A stretch of 64,000 nt of DNA from Lachnospiraceae bacterium (GTDB lineage: Bacteria > Bacillota > Clostridia > Lachnospirales > Lachnospiraceae), in NCBI GenBank assembly GCA_017473905.1, contig JAFUJA010000005.1, forward strand, positions 1 through 64,000, in the 5' to 3' direction. A program made the translations under genes and the position numbers. Shown one piece after another: positions 35,288-44,236 of this stretch. Every line of letters starts with the position of its first letter. The first letter of the stretch is position 1. Below the pieces are notes generated by a model, which was not told the origin of the DNA, made no database searches, and was given only the letters and a program-made list of their open reading frames with translations.

Positions 35288-35932
35288 TTACTGCAATTCA
35301 CAGCAATAAGGATTATATTCTTTTTCATGTCCGATGGAAGTAAAATCTCCGTGTCCGGGATATACCGCAGTATCATTGGGAAGCTTCCATAACTTTTCGC
35401 TGATGGATGTTCTCAAATCGCCTGCACTTCCGGTAGGGAAATCCGTTCTTCCCACAGATTCAAAGAAAAGAGTATCTCCGCTGATTAAAACATTATCTTC
35501 TTCAAAATAATAACAACAACTTCCCACGGAATGACCGGGAGTTTCTATCATGCGAAACTTCATACCGGAAATCTCAGCTTCATCGCCATCGGAAAGAAGC
35601 ACATCTGCATTCACCTTATATTCTTTGCCGATAAGACGGGAATGATTTAAGGAAGGATCCGTAAGCAGGGGAATTTCTTTTTTGGATGCATACACAGTTG
35701 CACCTTCGCAGATTTCTTTTAATTCATTTACGCCCATAATATGGTCAAAATGACCATGGGTCAGCAGTATTGCTTTTACGGTAAGACCTTTTTCCATCAA
35801 CGTCACATGGATTTGATCAGCGTGAAGAGGAGGGTCCACCACAATGGCTTCACTTCCGCCTTCCCGATACAAATAATAACAATTTGTTTCCAGCCTTCCT
35901 AAAACAATACATCCCACAACCAGCTTATTCAT
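35288..35932 (-). CDS. MBL-fold hydrolase, glyoxalase II-like
   Basis: The 214-residue protein is a single-domain metallo-beta-lactamase fold with the full zinc set: LTHGHFDHIMG, a later PGHSVGS, SGDTLF and the terminal PGHGDFT. It belongs to the short glyoxalase-II-like group whose substrates are mostly unknown. Its ATG overlaps the relA stop by one base (TAATG), and the pairing with relA is common in Clostridia. It is probably cytoplasmic. Confidence 0.92.
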   Translation of the reverse strand: MNKLVVGCIVLGRLETNCYYLYREGGSEAIVVDPPLHADQIHVTLMEKGLTVKAILLTHGHFDHIMGVNELKEICEGATVYASKKEIPLLTDPSLNHSRLIGKEYKVNADVLLSDGDEAEISGMKFRMIETPGHSVGSCCYYFEEDNVLISGDTLFFESVGRTDFPTGSAGDLRTSISEKLWKLPNDTAVYPGHGDFTSIGHEKEYNPYCCELQ

Positions 35933-38220
35933 TAGCTACTCGTCCTTTCGATATCAATTACCTGATTTACGGTCTTAATCTTGGCCACAATACGTTCCAA
36001 TTCCTCTTTATTGGCAATTTCAAAGGATGTTTTCAAGGTGGTAATACCTTTTTTACTAATCTTGGTAGAAAGGCTTACGATATCAATATCCTTTTCCGTA
36101 AGTGCCTTGGCAATATCTGCCAGAAGACCGTTTCTGTTATATGCATAAATAATAATTTCCGCAAGATATTTGTTGGATTTCACCTGCTGCCAATGGGCAC
36201 TCAAAACCCTCTTTCTGTCCTCGGGCAACAAATTAATGATATTGACGCAATCCACACGATGGATGGACACGCCTCTTCCTCTGGTTGTAAAGGCAACAAT
36301 GTCATCTCCGGGAATCGGACTGCAGCATTTACCGAAACGCATGGCTACGCCGTCAATTCCGTCTACTACAACACCATCCATATTTTTGCGGCCTGAGGAT
36401 TTTTCATTCTTTTCCGCAGATTCGCTGACAGCATCCATAACCTGGGCATCCGTAACGGCTTTTTTATGTTCCTGGTCAAAAAGTTCTTTCATCTTGTTGA
36501 TGATCTGACCTTCTTTTAAACCACCGTGACCAATAGCTGCAAGAATGGAATCCCAATCGTTGAAGCCGTACTTACGCATTACAAATTCCGTATAAGCAGG
36601 TTTCATCAGGTCGGAAAGAACAACACCTTTTGACTTACAATATGCAAGAAGCATTTCCTTTCCTTTTTCAATGTTTTCAACCTTATATTCGTTTTTGTAC
36701 CACTGGTTAATTTTATTTCTGGCAAGGGTACTCTTCGCAATACTCAGCCAGTCTCTGCTGGGACCGTTTGAATTATTGGAGGTAATAATCTGAATGACAT
36801 CGCCGTTTTTAATGACATAATCCAGACTCACAAGTTTACCGCTTACTTTGGCACCTACCATTCGGTTACCCACGGCACTATGAATTGCATATGCAAAGTC
36901 AATGGGGGTTGAGCCGGAAGGAAGCTGTTTTACATCACCGCTGGGGGTAAAACAGTATACGCTGTCGGAGAACAAATCCAAATCGCTCTTCAACAGGTTC
37001 ATGAATTCCTTGTTATCGGACTCTTTCTGCCATTCAAGAATCTGACGAAGCCAGGTAAGCTTCGCTTCTTCTCCTCCAACGGTTTTCTTTCCGTCAGACA
37101 TTTCCTTGTATTTCCAATGGGCAGCAATACCATATTCTGCCGTTCTGTGCATTTCTCTGGTACGAATCTGCACCTCAAAAGGCTGACCTGCAGAACCGAT
37201 TAAGGTTGTATGAAGAGACTGATACATATTGCCCTTCGGCATTGCAATATAGTCTTTTACACGGCCGGGAATCGGTTTATAAATTTCGTGGATAACACCA
37301 AGAACCGCATAACAGTCTTTTACGGAATCCACAATAATACGAACCGCAAACAAATCATAAATTTCTTCCAATGACTTATTCTGGTTTTTCATTTTACGGT
37401 AAATACTGAAGAAGTGTTTTACACGGCCGTCAATGACAGCCTTGATTCCGGCAGCCTCAATATGACTGCTGACTTCATCAACAATACTCTGGACATATTT
37501 CTCACGTTCTGCCTTTTTGCTGGAAATCTTATCCACAAGCTCATAATAAGCTTCCGGCTCCAGATATTTTAAGGACAAATCATCCAGTTCCACCTTAATA
37601 CGTGAAATACCCAGACGCTGGGCAATCGGAGAATAAATATCCAAGGTTTCTCTTGCCTTCTCCTGCTGTTTGTTGGGAGGCATATGTTTTAAAGTTCTCA
37701 TGTTATGCAGACGGTCTGCAAGTTTAATCATGATTACTCTGATATCCTTGGCCATGGCAAGGAACATTTTACGCAGATTTTCTGCCTGTTCTTCCAGCTT
37801 GTCTCCGCCGGCATATTCCAGACAGCCTAATTTTGTAACACCGTCCACCAAAGCAGCCACTTCAGAGCCAAATTCTTTCTCTATTTCTTCATATGTCATA
37901 ATGGTATCTTCCACAACATCATGAAGAATTCCCGCTGCAATGGTTTCTTTGTCCATTTCCAAATCCGCAAGCACAATGGCAACGCACAAGGGATGAATAA
38001 TATAAGGTTCACCGGATTTACGCAACTGGTCCTTATGTGCCTCAAAGGCAATTTTATATGCTTTTTCAATCAGGGTAATATCATCAGAAGGATGATATTT
38101 TTTTACACGCAAAATAAGATCGTCATAAAGCTGTTCAGGGGGAACAAACTCCTTCTGCTTTTCGATACGACCGTCATCAATAACAAATTCATGTTGGATT
38201 TTCGCTGCTTTCTCTTCCAT
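35932..38220 (-). CDS. relA: Bifunctional (p)ppGpp synthetase/hydrolase (RelA/SpoT)
   Basis: This stringent-response enzyme has 762 residues. The N-terminal HD hydrolase domain shows HPLCVAIVLADL and GILHDVVEDT, and the synthetase domain the FAVRIIVDSVKDCYAVLG and KDYIAMPKGNMYQSLHTT segments. A TGS domain (CFTPSGDVKQLPSGSTPIDFAYAIH), a helical and zinc-finger region (GKCCSPIPGDDIV) and a C-terminal ACT domain follow. Both catalytic halves look intact. An AGAAGG box precedes the ATG. Confidence 0.97.
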   Translation of the reverse strand: MEEKAAKIQHEFVIDDGRIEKQKEFVPPEQLYDDLILRVKKYHPSDDITLIEKAYKIAFEAHKDQLRKSGEPYIIHPLCVAIVLADLEMDKETIAAGILHDVVEDTIMTYEEIEKEFGSEVAALVDGVTKLGCLEYAGGDKLEEQAENLRKMFLAMAKDIRVIMIKLADRLHNMRTLKHMPPNKQQEKARETLDIYSPIAQRLGISRIKVELDDLSLKYLEPEAYYELVDKISSKKAEREKYVQSIVDEVSSHIEAAGIKAVIDGRVKHFFSIYRKMKNQNKSLEEIYDLFAVRIIVDSVKDCYAVLGVIHEIYKPIPGRVKDYIAMPKGNMYQSLHTTLIGSAGQPFEVQIRTREMHRTAEYGIAAHWKYKEMSDGKKTVGGEEAKLTWLRQILEWQKESDNKEFMNLLKSDLDLFSDSVYCFTPSGDVKQLPSGSTPIDFAYAIHSAVGNRMVGAKVSGKLVSLDYVIKNGDVIQIITSNNSNGPSRDWLSIAKSTLARNKINQWYKNEYKVENIEKGKEMLLAYCKSKGVVLSDLMKPAYTEFVMRKYGFNDWDSILAAIGHGGLKEGQIINKMKELFDQEHKKAVTDAQVMDAVSESAEKNEKSSGRKNMDGVVVDGIDGVAMRFGKCCSPIPGDDIVAFTTRGRGVSIHRVDCVNIINLLPEDRKRVLSAHWQQVKSNKYLAEIIIYAYNRNGLLADIAKALTEKDIDIVSLSTKISKKGITTLKTSFEIANKEELERIVAKIKTVNQVIDIERTSS

Positions 38221-38269
38221 GATAAACCTTCTGTTTCTTTTTATGATAAAAATTGTAAAATGAAGCTTT

Positions 38270-39148
38270 TTACCAGTTAGTAAGTTTTATAACCGGCTTA
38301 AAACCCTGTGTTTTATTAAATTTCATGTTATGCTCGAAATTACTGAAACAATCGGAAGGATCTACACCTTCCAGATTCAGTGATTCAAAAGTTTCCCGGT
38401 CAAAGATAACGGAAATCAAAGTAAGTTCTTCCTTGTTACCGGTAGCGGTATTAACCATATCATCTACCGCATGGACAATTACCTTGTCAACGGGAAGAAG
38501 GGCAAATAAATCCCTTGCGAGACGAAGAGTTACACTGCAGGCATAGTCCTGAAGCAAAAGATTATAAGTGGATTTACTCATTTCTTTCTCTGATACTTTG
38601 CCTGTTTTCGTAAGGGTTATTTCCGTTTCGGGAATGATTTCTTCCTGTTTGATGTTAAATTCAGCTGCAATATATTCCGGAGCATCGGTTCCGATTTCGA
38701 ACTCACTTCCGAACAAACGAAGCTCATCAAAAGGCTCTTCCTTTTCGATTACTTCATAATATGCATCGATATCACCGGCGAGCACCTTTTCCTGTAAGGA
38801 GGAAAGTTTGCGGGGAATGGTTTCCACTCTGTTCCAGTCAATTGCATCTACGCCGGTACAGTGAATCCGGATCAGTTCTTCTACGGATTCGTTAAACTCT
38901 TCTACCTTCTTGGTGTTTACCTTGGTTTCCTTCGCTTTTTCTTTCTCACTCTTTCCCTTTTTGGTTCCGAATGTTTTGGTATATGAAAGTCCGGTTCCCG
39001 GAATGCCGATGGTTGCTCTTCTGGTTCCGTTGGTACTTACGGAATATCTTGCACCTTTTACACCGAAACTGATGCCTGCGCTTTTCTTGCCGAGATTAAT
39101 CTTTGCAAGCTTACCTAATGAAATACTTTTTCTGAAATTCAATCCCAT
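38270..39148 (-). CDS. DUF4236 domain protein with long unknown C-terminal region
   Basis: The first 55 residues match DUF4236: MGLNFRKSISL, then KINLGKKSAGISFG, a TNGTRRATIGIPGTGLSY stretch and a TKTFG end. This small beta-rich module has unknown function and is often found at the start of bacterial proteins. The remaining 235 residues are soluble, without motifs I can name; the middle is acidic and the end contains VHAVDDMVNTATGNKE. I start at the ATG 8 bases after GAGG (292 residues). There is no signal peptide. Confidence 0.8.
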   Translation of the reverse strand: MGLNFRKSISLGKLAKINLGKKSAGISFGVKGARYSVSTNGTRRATIGIPGTGLSYTKTFGTKKGKSEKEKAKETKVNTKKVEEFNESVEELIRIHCTGVDAIDWNRVETIPRKLSSLQEKVLAGDIDAYYEVIEKEEPFDELRLFGSEFEIGTDAPEYIAAEFNIKQEEIIPETEITLTKTGKVSEKEMSKSTYNLLLQDYACSVTLRLARDLFALLPVDKVIVHAVDDMVNTATGNKEELTLISVIFDRETFESLNLEGVDPSDCFSNFEHNMKFNKTQGFKPVIKLTNW

Positions 39149-39294
39149 ACACAATACCTCTCTGCTTTCCTGTATTTTGCCCCGCGGGAATTTCCCGAGC
39201 AACAAAAGAACCGGGCAAAATCTTAACGGATATTATAACATATTTCGACATAACAGAAAAGAGAAAAAAATAAAAACCTGCTTGGAACCAAGAA

Positions 39295-39329
39295 GAACAA
39301 AGAATGTTTCAGAAAGCCATTCTTTGTTC
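39295..39329. terminator. Bidirectional-looking terminator after mntP
   Basis: GAACAAAGAATG and CATTCTTTGTTC form a perfect 12-bp stem with an 11-base loop. The T-richer tail is on the plus strand, but the only gene ending here is the minus-strand mntP, 7 bp away. Confidence 0.7.
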
Positions 39330-39335
39330 TTTTAT

Positions 39336-39920
39336 TTAAAAGATACCCGTAACAAAAATTTCTATGCCGATAAAAATCAGAATCAATCCTCCGAAAATGG
39401 TTGCCTTATTCGCAAATTTTGTACCGAACTTTTTGCCGATTGCAAGACCGCACATACATATCACAAAGGTTACTGCAGCAATAATCAGCGCACATACCAA
39501 TGCCATTATCAATCCGTATTCTGCAATGGTAAAACCTACGGACAAAGCATCTATAGATGTAGCGACTCCCTGAATCAGAAGGGCGGCAAATCCAACCTTT
39601 GTGCCTTCCCCTTCCTCATTTTTATTTCTGATTCCTTCTATCAGCATTTTACCGCCGATAAAAAGAAGAAGAATCAGGGCAATCCAGGGAATAAACTTCT
39701 CAAACACTTTAAAATATTGCAAAATCGTATGAACGCAAACCCATCCAAGCATTGGCATCAACGCCTGAAAGAATGCGAAAACACCGGCAATGCCGCACAT
39801 TTTACCGGCTTTCATTTTAGATTCCTGCAAGCCGTTTGCAAGGGACACTGAAAACGCATCCATGGCGAGCCCCACACCAAGAAGGGCACTATTGAAAAAA
39901 AACACCAGATTCCAATCCAT
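39336..39920 (-). CDS. mntP: Putative manganese efflux pump MntP
   Basis: This 194-residue membrane protein with six helices exports Mn2+ in characterised relatives. The two pseudo-repeat motifs are visible: GLAMDAFSVSLANG in helix 1 and GVATSIDALSVGFT in helix 4, with the conserved Asp residues. AGGAGG lies before the ATG. I see no manganese riboswitch consensus in the 68-bp gap upstream. Confidence 0.93.
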   Translation of the reverse strand: MDWNLVFFFNSALLGVGLAMDAFSVSLANGLQESKMKAGKMCGIAGVFAFFQALMPMLGWVCVHTILQYFKVFEKFIPWIALILLLFIGGKMLIEGIRNKNEEGEGTKVGFAALLIQGVATSIDALSVGFTIAEYGLIMALVCALIIAAVTFVICMCGLAIGKKFGTKFANKATIFGGLILIFIGIEIFVTGIF

Positions 39921-39950
39921 GATACATACCTCCTAAAATAAGTAGCAGAA

Positions 39951-39977
39951 AGTCCGCTCTCCGATTGAGAGCGGACT
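39951..39977 (-). terminator. Hairpin after the HTH-cupin-ligase gene
   Basis: AGTCCGCTCTC and GAGAGCGGACT form a perfect 11-bp stem with a 5-base loop, 12 bp past the stop codon. The T tract on the minus strand is poor (TTCTGCTACTT). Confidence 0.65.
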
Positions 39978-39988
39978 GTAATCCTGTG

Positions 39989-42295
39989 TTATTTTTTCTC
40001 GCCTCTTAATTCAACTCTGCGGACCTTACCGCTAATGGTTTTGGGCAGTTCATCCATAAATTCCACAATTCTGGGATATTTATAAGGTGCTGTACGATTT
40101 TTAACGTATACCTGAATTTCTTTCTTCAGTTCATCAGAAGCCTCGGTACCCTTGGTCAATACAATGTTTGCTTTTACAACCTGACCTCTTACTTCATCCG
40201 GAGCCGCAACAACCGCACACTCAAGAACATAGGGAAGTTCCATGATAACGCTTTCGATTTCGAAGGGTCCGATACGATAACCGGAGGACTTGATTAAGTC
40301 ATCCACACGTCCCACGTACCAGAAGAATCCGTCTTCATCCTTCCATGCGGTATCACCAGTGTGGTAATAGCCGTCATGCCAAGCTGCCTTTGTTTTCTCC
40401 TCATCAAGGTAATATCCTTCATAAAGACCGTTGGGAACACCGTTTTCCGTACAAATTACGATTTCACCGACTTCACCCACACCGGCAGGTTTGCCGTCAG
40501 CCAACTGAATGTCCACGTTGTATAAAGGACTGGGTTTACCCATGGAACCGATCTTATTGTTCTCGCCAACGAAGTTTGCGATGGTAAGAGTGGTTTCGGT
40601 CTGACCAAAACCTTCCATAATACGGATACCGGTAGCTTTTAAGAACTGGTTATAAACCTCAGGGTTCATTGCCTCACCTGCTACGGTAGCGTACTTAATG
40701 GAACTCAAATCATAATTATTCAAATCTTCTTTGATGAAGAAACGATACATGGTTGTAGGTGCACAGAATGTAGTAATTTTATGTTCTGCAAACATAGGAA
40801 GAATATCATGTGCATCAAAACGGTCAAAGTCATATACAAAGGTTGCTGCCTCGCATAACCACTGACCGTAAAGTTTACCCCAGAGGGCCTTACCCCATCC
40901 GGTATCGGAAATGGTAAAGTGTAAACCGTTGGGATCTACATTGTGCCAGTATTTTGCAGTCAGGAAATGTCCCAAAGGATATTTGTGGTTATGTGCTGCA
41001 ATTCTGGGATAACCTGTGGTTCCTGATGTAAACAGCATAAGCATGGTATCGGTTCCGCAAGCTGCATCTGCAGGTCTTTCAAATACATCATCATACTTAG
41101 GAAGGTCTGCATTGAAGTTCTCCCAGCCTTCTTTTACACGACCGCAGATTACTTTGGTTTTTAAGGTAGGACAGTTGAGAACTGCCTTATCTACTTCCTC
41201 CGCCACATCACCGTCACCTGTACAGATGATTGCGCTGACGCCGGCTGCGTTGAAACGATATTCAAAGTCATGATCCTTTAACTGATTGGTTGCAGGAATT
41301 ACGATTGCACCTAATTTATGTAATGCAAGGATGGAGAACCAGAACTGGTAATGTCTCTTTAAAACAAGCATTACCCTGTCACCCTTTTTAATTCCCAAAT
41401 CAGCGAAATAATTAGCAGTCTGGGATGAATATCGGCTGAGTTCCGCAAAAGTAAATCTTCTGGTCACCTTATCATTTGATACATGAATCATTGCTGTTTT
41501 GCTGGGTGCTTTTCTTGCCAGTTCATCCACAACATCAAAGGCAAAATTGAACTTATCATCATTCTTAAATTTAACGGAATTAACAACACCCTTTTCATCC
41601 ACTGTGGTTTCCACGTATTTTTCATATACGGGTGCCTTTAAGTTAGCAAGATCAACATTGGTGGTTGTAAAAGTTTTAACCCTTTCTTTGTACTCTGCAA
41701 CACCATGTTTCTCAGGATTCATTACAATTGCATAGATTTCACAATCTTCTCCGCCGAGTGCGATTTCATTGTGAGGAGTGGAGCTGTCGTAGTAAATGCA
41801 ATCACCTTCATGAAGAATCTCGGTTCTTTCACCAATCATCATCTTAAGGCTTCCCTTGATAACGATATCCATTTCCTGTCCAACGTGGGTGGAAAAACTG
41901 TAGGGAGGATTTAACGCTTCCTCTGAGTAAGGGATTTTTACATAAAATGGCTCTGCCAGTTTGTTTTTAAACTTTGCAGCAAGACGGTTGTACACAAAAC
42001 CTTCACGTCTTACGATGGGCATCTCTTCCCCTCTTCTTGTAACGGTATATTCCGTAAGGCTGGGACTCTCACCTTCCATAAGTTCGGTAATTTCCACGCC
42101 GCACACATGAGCAATTTTGTAAATAAAGGTAAAGCTGAAATCTTCTGCTCCGGATTCCAGTCTGGCATATTCTTCCTCGGTAAGACCGATTTTCTTTGCC
42201 ATAGCCTTCTGGGTCATGTTCATGTCTTCGCGTAACGCACGGATACGCTGGGCTACCGCCTCAATTCTTTGTTCCACATTGATGTTTGAACTCAT
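39989..42295 (-). CDS. HTH-cupin-acyl-CoA synthetase fusion protein
   Basis: The 768-residue protein has three parts. Residues 10-72 are an XRE-type HTH (MTQKAMAKKIGLTEEEYARLE). Residues 125-195 are a cupin (HVGQEMDIVIKGSLKM, HEGDCIYYDSSTPH). Residues 255-768 are a complete AMP-forming ligase with the P-loop TSGTTGYPR at 423-431, GFGQTE at 562-567, YHTGD, the hinge VGRVDDLIKSSGYRIGP and catalytic Lys757 in PKTISGK. The ligase half resembles medium-chain acyl-CoA synthetases, and the first two parts resemble stand-alone HTH-cupin regulators. The acid substrate is unknown. AGGAGG precedes the ATG. The leader holds a T-box and the promoter a palindrome. Confidence 0.9.
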   Translation of the reverse strand: MSSNINVEQRIEAVAQRIRALREDMNMTQKAMAKKIGLTEEEYARLESGAEDFSFTFIYKIAHVCGVEITELMEGESPSLTEYTVTRRGEEMPIVRREGFVYNRLAAKFKNKLAEPFYVKIPYSEEALNPPYSFSTHVGQEMDIVIKGSLKMMIGERTEILHEGDCIYYDSSTPHNEIALGGEDCEIYAIVMNPEKHGVAEYKERVKTFTTTNVDLANLKAPVYEKYVETTVDEKGVVNSVKFKNDDKFNFAFDVVDELARKAPSKTAMIHVSNDKVTRRFTFAELSRYSSQTANYFADLGIKKGDRVMLVLKRHYQFWFSILALHKLGAIVIPATNQLKDHDFEYRFNAAGVSAIICTGDGDVAEEVDKAVLNCPTLKTKVICGRVKEGWENFNADLPKYDDVFERPADAACGTDTMLMLFTSGTTGYPRIAAHNHKYPLGHFLTAKYWHNVDPNGLHFTISDTGWGKALWGKLYGQWLCEAATFVYDFDRFDAHDILPMFAEHKITTFCAPTTMYRFFIKEDLNNYDLSSIKYATVAGEAMNPEVYNQFLKATGIRIMEGFGQTETTLTIANFVGENNKIGSMGKPSPLYNVDIQLADGKPAGVGEVGEIVICTENGVPNGLYEGYYLDEEKTKAAWHDGYYHTGDTAWKDEDGFFWYVGRVDDLIKSSGYRIGPFEIESVIMELPYVLECAVVAAPDEVRGQVVKANIVLTKGTEASDELKKEIQVYVKNRTAPYKYPRIVEFMDELPKTISGKVRRVELRGEKK

Positions 42296-42410
42296 TTCTT
42301 TTTCCTCCTAAAAATCATAAAATATGTCTGCTTGAAGGATTTACCGTTTATTATACGAACGGCCGCTTGCCATAACAGAGACGAGATACGCTTGCCTCGC
42401 TGCCATAACA

Positions 42411-42664
42411 AAAAAAATCGCCTCAAAGAAACCATTCTTTGAGACGAGTTAAAATTCTACCCGCGGTACCACTCAAATTGTGTGTATTCACACCTCTCGC
42501 AGACTCCATCAAGTCTTTTGTCTTAACGCGACATCACGTGAACCGTCTACTTGCTTGCGCTTTCGGGGTTCCGGCTCGGAAGGGATAGTTCCTGGCAAAT
42601 TCAATTACTGTCTCACACCAGCCGACAGCTCTCTGAAAATGAAGTTCACCGAACCTTCTTCGTC
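42411..42664 (-). ncRNA. T-box riboswitch leader of the HTH-cupin-ligase gene
   Basis: Read on the minus strand, the leader has a stem I base GGTTCGG/CCGAGCC, an apical CAGAGAG with the CTGT..ACAG hairpin, and the T-box TGGTACCGCGGG (42460-42471). A terminator follows, CGTCTCAAAGAA with TTCTTTGAGGCG, and eight Ts (42411-42446). The T-box flank TTTGAG can pair with CTCAAA of the terminator to form the antiterminator. The specifier lies in GGAACTATCCC just before the lower stem; I cannot fix the frame, so ACU (Thr), CUA (Leu), UAU (Tyr) and AUC (Ile) all remain open. The first gene downstream is at 42295. Confidence 0.88.
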
Positions 42665-42676
42665 ATAGCTTTTACA

Positions 42677-42711
42677 AGTGATAAATTATCACTGTTTTGC
42701 AGGATTGTCAA
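42677..42711 (-). promoter_or_regulatory. Promoter with a 17-bp operator-like palindrome before the T-box
   Basis: A perfect -35 TTGACA lies at 42706-42711. The -10 is either TAATTT (42683-42688, 17-bp spacing) or GATAAT (42685-42690, 15 bp). A perfect inverted repeat, AGTGATAA-A-TTATCACT, covers 42677-42693 and therefore the whole -10 region. It lies before the predicted transcription start, so it is more likely a protein-binding site than an RNA hairpin. Confidence 0.65.
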
Positions 42712-42728
42712 TTACTTTTTTTAAAATT

Positions 42729-43484
42729 TTATAAAACTTTTGCCAGGAAGCTTTGAAGTCTCTCTGTTTTGGGATTTTCAAAGAACTCTTCCGGTGCAGC
42801 TTCCTCAAGAATAACGCCGCCGTCCATAAAAATCACACGACTGGCTACTTCTTTGGCAAATGCCATTTCATGGGTTACTACAACCATGGTCATCTTTTCC
42901 TCTGCCAAATCACGCATTACGGAAAGAACTTCACCTACCATTTCCGGATCCAGTGCTGAGGTCGGCTCATCAAAGAGCATAACATCCGGCTTCATACAAA
43001 GGGCACGAACAATGGCGATACGCTGCTTCTGCCCGCCGGAAAGCTGATTGGGATATGCATTTGCACGATCCGCAAGACCGACACGCTCCAAAAGTCTCAT
43101 TGCTTCTGCTTTCGCTTCCTCAAAAGACTTCTTCTGGAGTTTCATGGGACCAATGGTTAAATTTTTCAAAATGGTCATATGGGGAAACAGATTAAACTGC
43201 TGAAAAACCATCCCCATTTTCTGACGATGAATGTTAATGTTTGTTTTAGAATCCGTAATATCGGTGCCCTCAAAAAGGATTGTTCCTTCCGTAGGTTCCT
43301 CCAACAGATTCAGGCACCTTAAAAAGGTACTTTTACCGGAACCGGAAGGTCCTACTACAAACACAACATCCCCTTGATGAATATCAATATCAATACCATT
43401 CAAAGCATTCAATTCTTTGAAATGCTTTTTTAAGCCTCTTACCTGAATAAGGGCCTCCGTACTTTTATTCTCATTAGTGTTCAC
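42729..43484 (-). CDS. Polar amino acid ABC transporter ATP-binding protein
   Basis: This 251-residue ATPase of the GlnQ/HisP group has Walker [15 protein letters not shown], the signature LSGGQKQR, Walker [15 protein letters not shown] and the VTHEM H-loop. It is the last gene of a substrate-binding protein, permease, ATPase operon and overlaps the permease gene by 11 bases. No clear terminator follows before the promoter of the T-box leader. Confidence 0.95.
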   Translation of the reverse strand: MNTNENKSTEALIQVRGLKKHFKELNALNGIDIDIHQGDVVFVVGPSGSGKSTFLRCLNLLEEPTEGTILFEGTDITDSKTNINIHRQKMGMVFQQFNLFPHMTILKNLTIGPMKLQKKSFEEAKAEAMRLLERVGLADRANAYPNQLSGGQKQRIAIVRALCMKPDVMLFDEPTSALDPEMVGEVLSVMRDLAEEKMTMVVVTHEMAFAKEVASRVIFMDGGVILEEAAPEEFFENPKTERLQSFLAKVL

Positions 43485-44205
43485 TGTTTCGTAACCTCCT
43501 TTCCAGCTTCTTAATCAGGAAGGATAATAACATTACCACTGACAGGTAAATCACTGCTACCGCAAGCAAAGGCATGAGTGGCGAATAGGTTTCGCTTCGT
43601 ATAATATCTCCTGCCTTTGTTAAATCCTGTAAAGCAATATAGCCTGCCACGGAGGTTTCCTTCAGCAACACAATAAATTCATTACCCAACGCAGGAAGTA
43701 CGTTTTTTAATGCCTGGGGTAAAATTACATATACCATGGTCTGGATATAATTAAAGCCCAGACTGCGTCCTGCTTCAAACTGTCCCTTATCAATGGACAT
43801 AATACCGCTTCGTACGATTTCCGCCACATACGCACCGGAATTAATACCGAAAGCGATAACCGCAACAACCACCTTATCGATACGCACGCTTCCGAAAATA
43901 ACGAAATAAATAATCAAAAGCTGTACAACAACAGGGGTTCCGCGGATTACCGTAAGGTAAAGGTTACAAATAAAATTCAGGAACTTTAATTTGCCTGTTT
44001 TATCATGTGTGGAGCGGATAATCGCTACAATAAAGCCTAAAAGAATACCCACAATAACCGCAAAAAAAGTCACTTCAAGGGTAACACCTAAGCCTTTTAC
44101 GATATACTCCCATCTGTTATCTTTTATGAAATTCAGATAAAAGGAATCTCCTATCCCCAGGAAAAAGAGTAAAATCTTATCCCAAATCACTGATAAAAAG
44201 TTCAT
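43474..44205 (-). CDS. Polar amino acid ABC transporter permease
   Basis: This 243-residue HisM/GlnP-type permease has five predicted helices. The EAA-like loop is visible as [22 protein letters not shown], followed by [19 protein letters not shown] start at the ATG of MNFLSVIWD, 6 bases after GAGG; a GTG two codons earlier is the alternative. It lies between the binding-protein and ATPase genes. Confidence 0.94.
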   Translation of the reverse strand: MNFLSVIWDKILLFFLGIGDSFYLNFIKDNRWEYIVKGLGVTLEVTFFAVIVGILLGFIVAIIRSTHDKTGKLKFLNFICNLYLTVIRGTPVVVQLLIIYFVIFGSVRIDKVVVAVIAFGINSGAYVAEIVRSGIMSIDKGQFEAGRSLGFNYIQTMVYVILPQALKNVLPALGNEFIVLLKETSVAGYIALQDLTKAGDIIRSETYSPLMPLLAVAVIYLSVVMLLSFLIKKLERRLRNSEH

Positions 44206-44236
44206 AACCACCTCAAAAATTTCTCTTTAAAAGAGT

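Noticed and set aside
42368..42410. Two copies of TGCCATAACA and a repeated GAGACGAG downstream of the T-box terminator
   Set aside because: Short direct repeats without symmetry or ends of a mobile element; probably chance or small local duplication.
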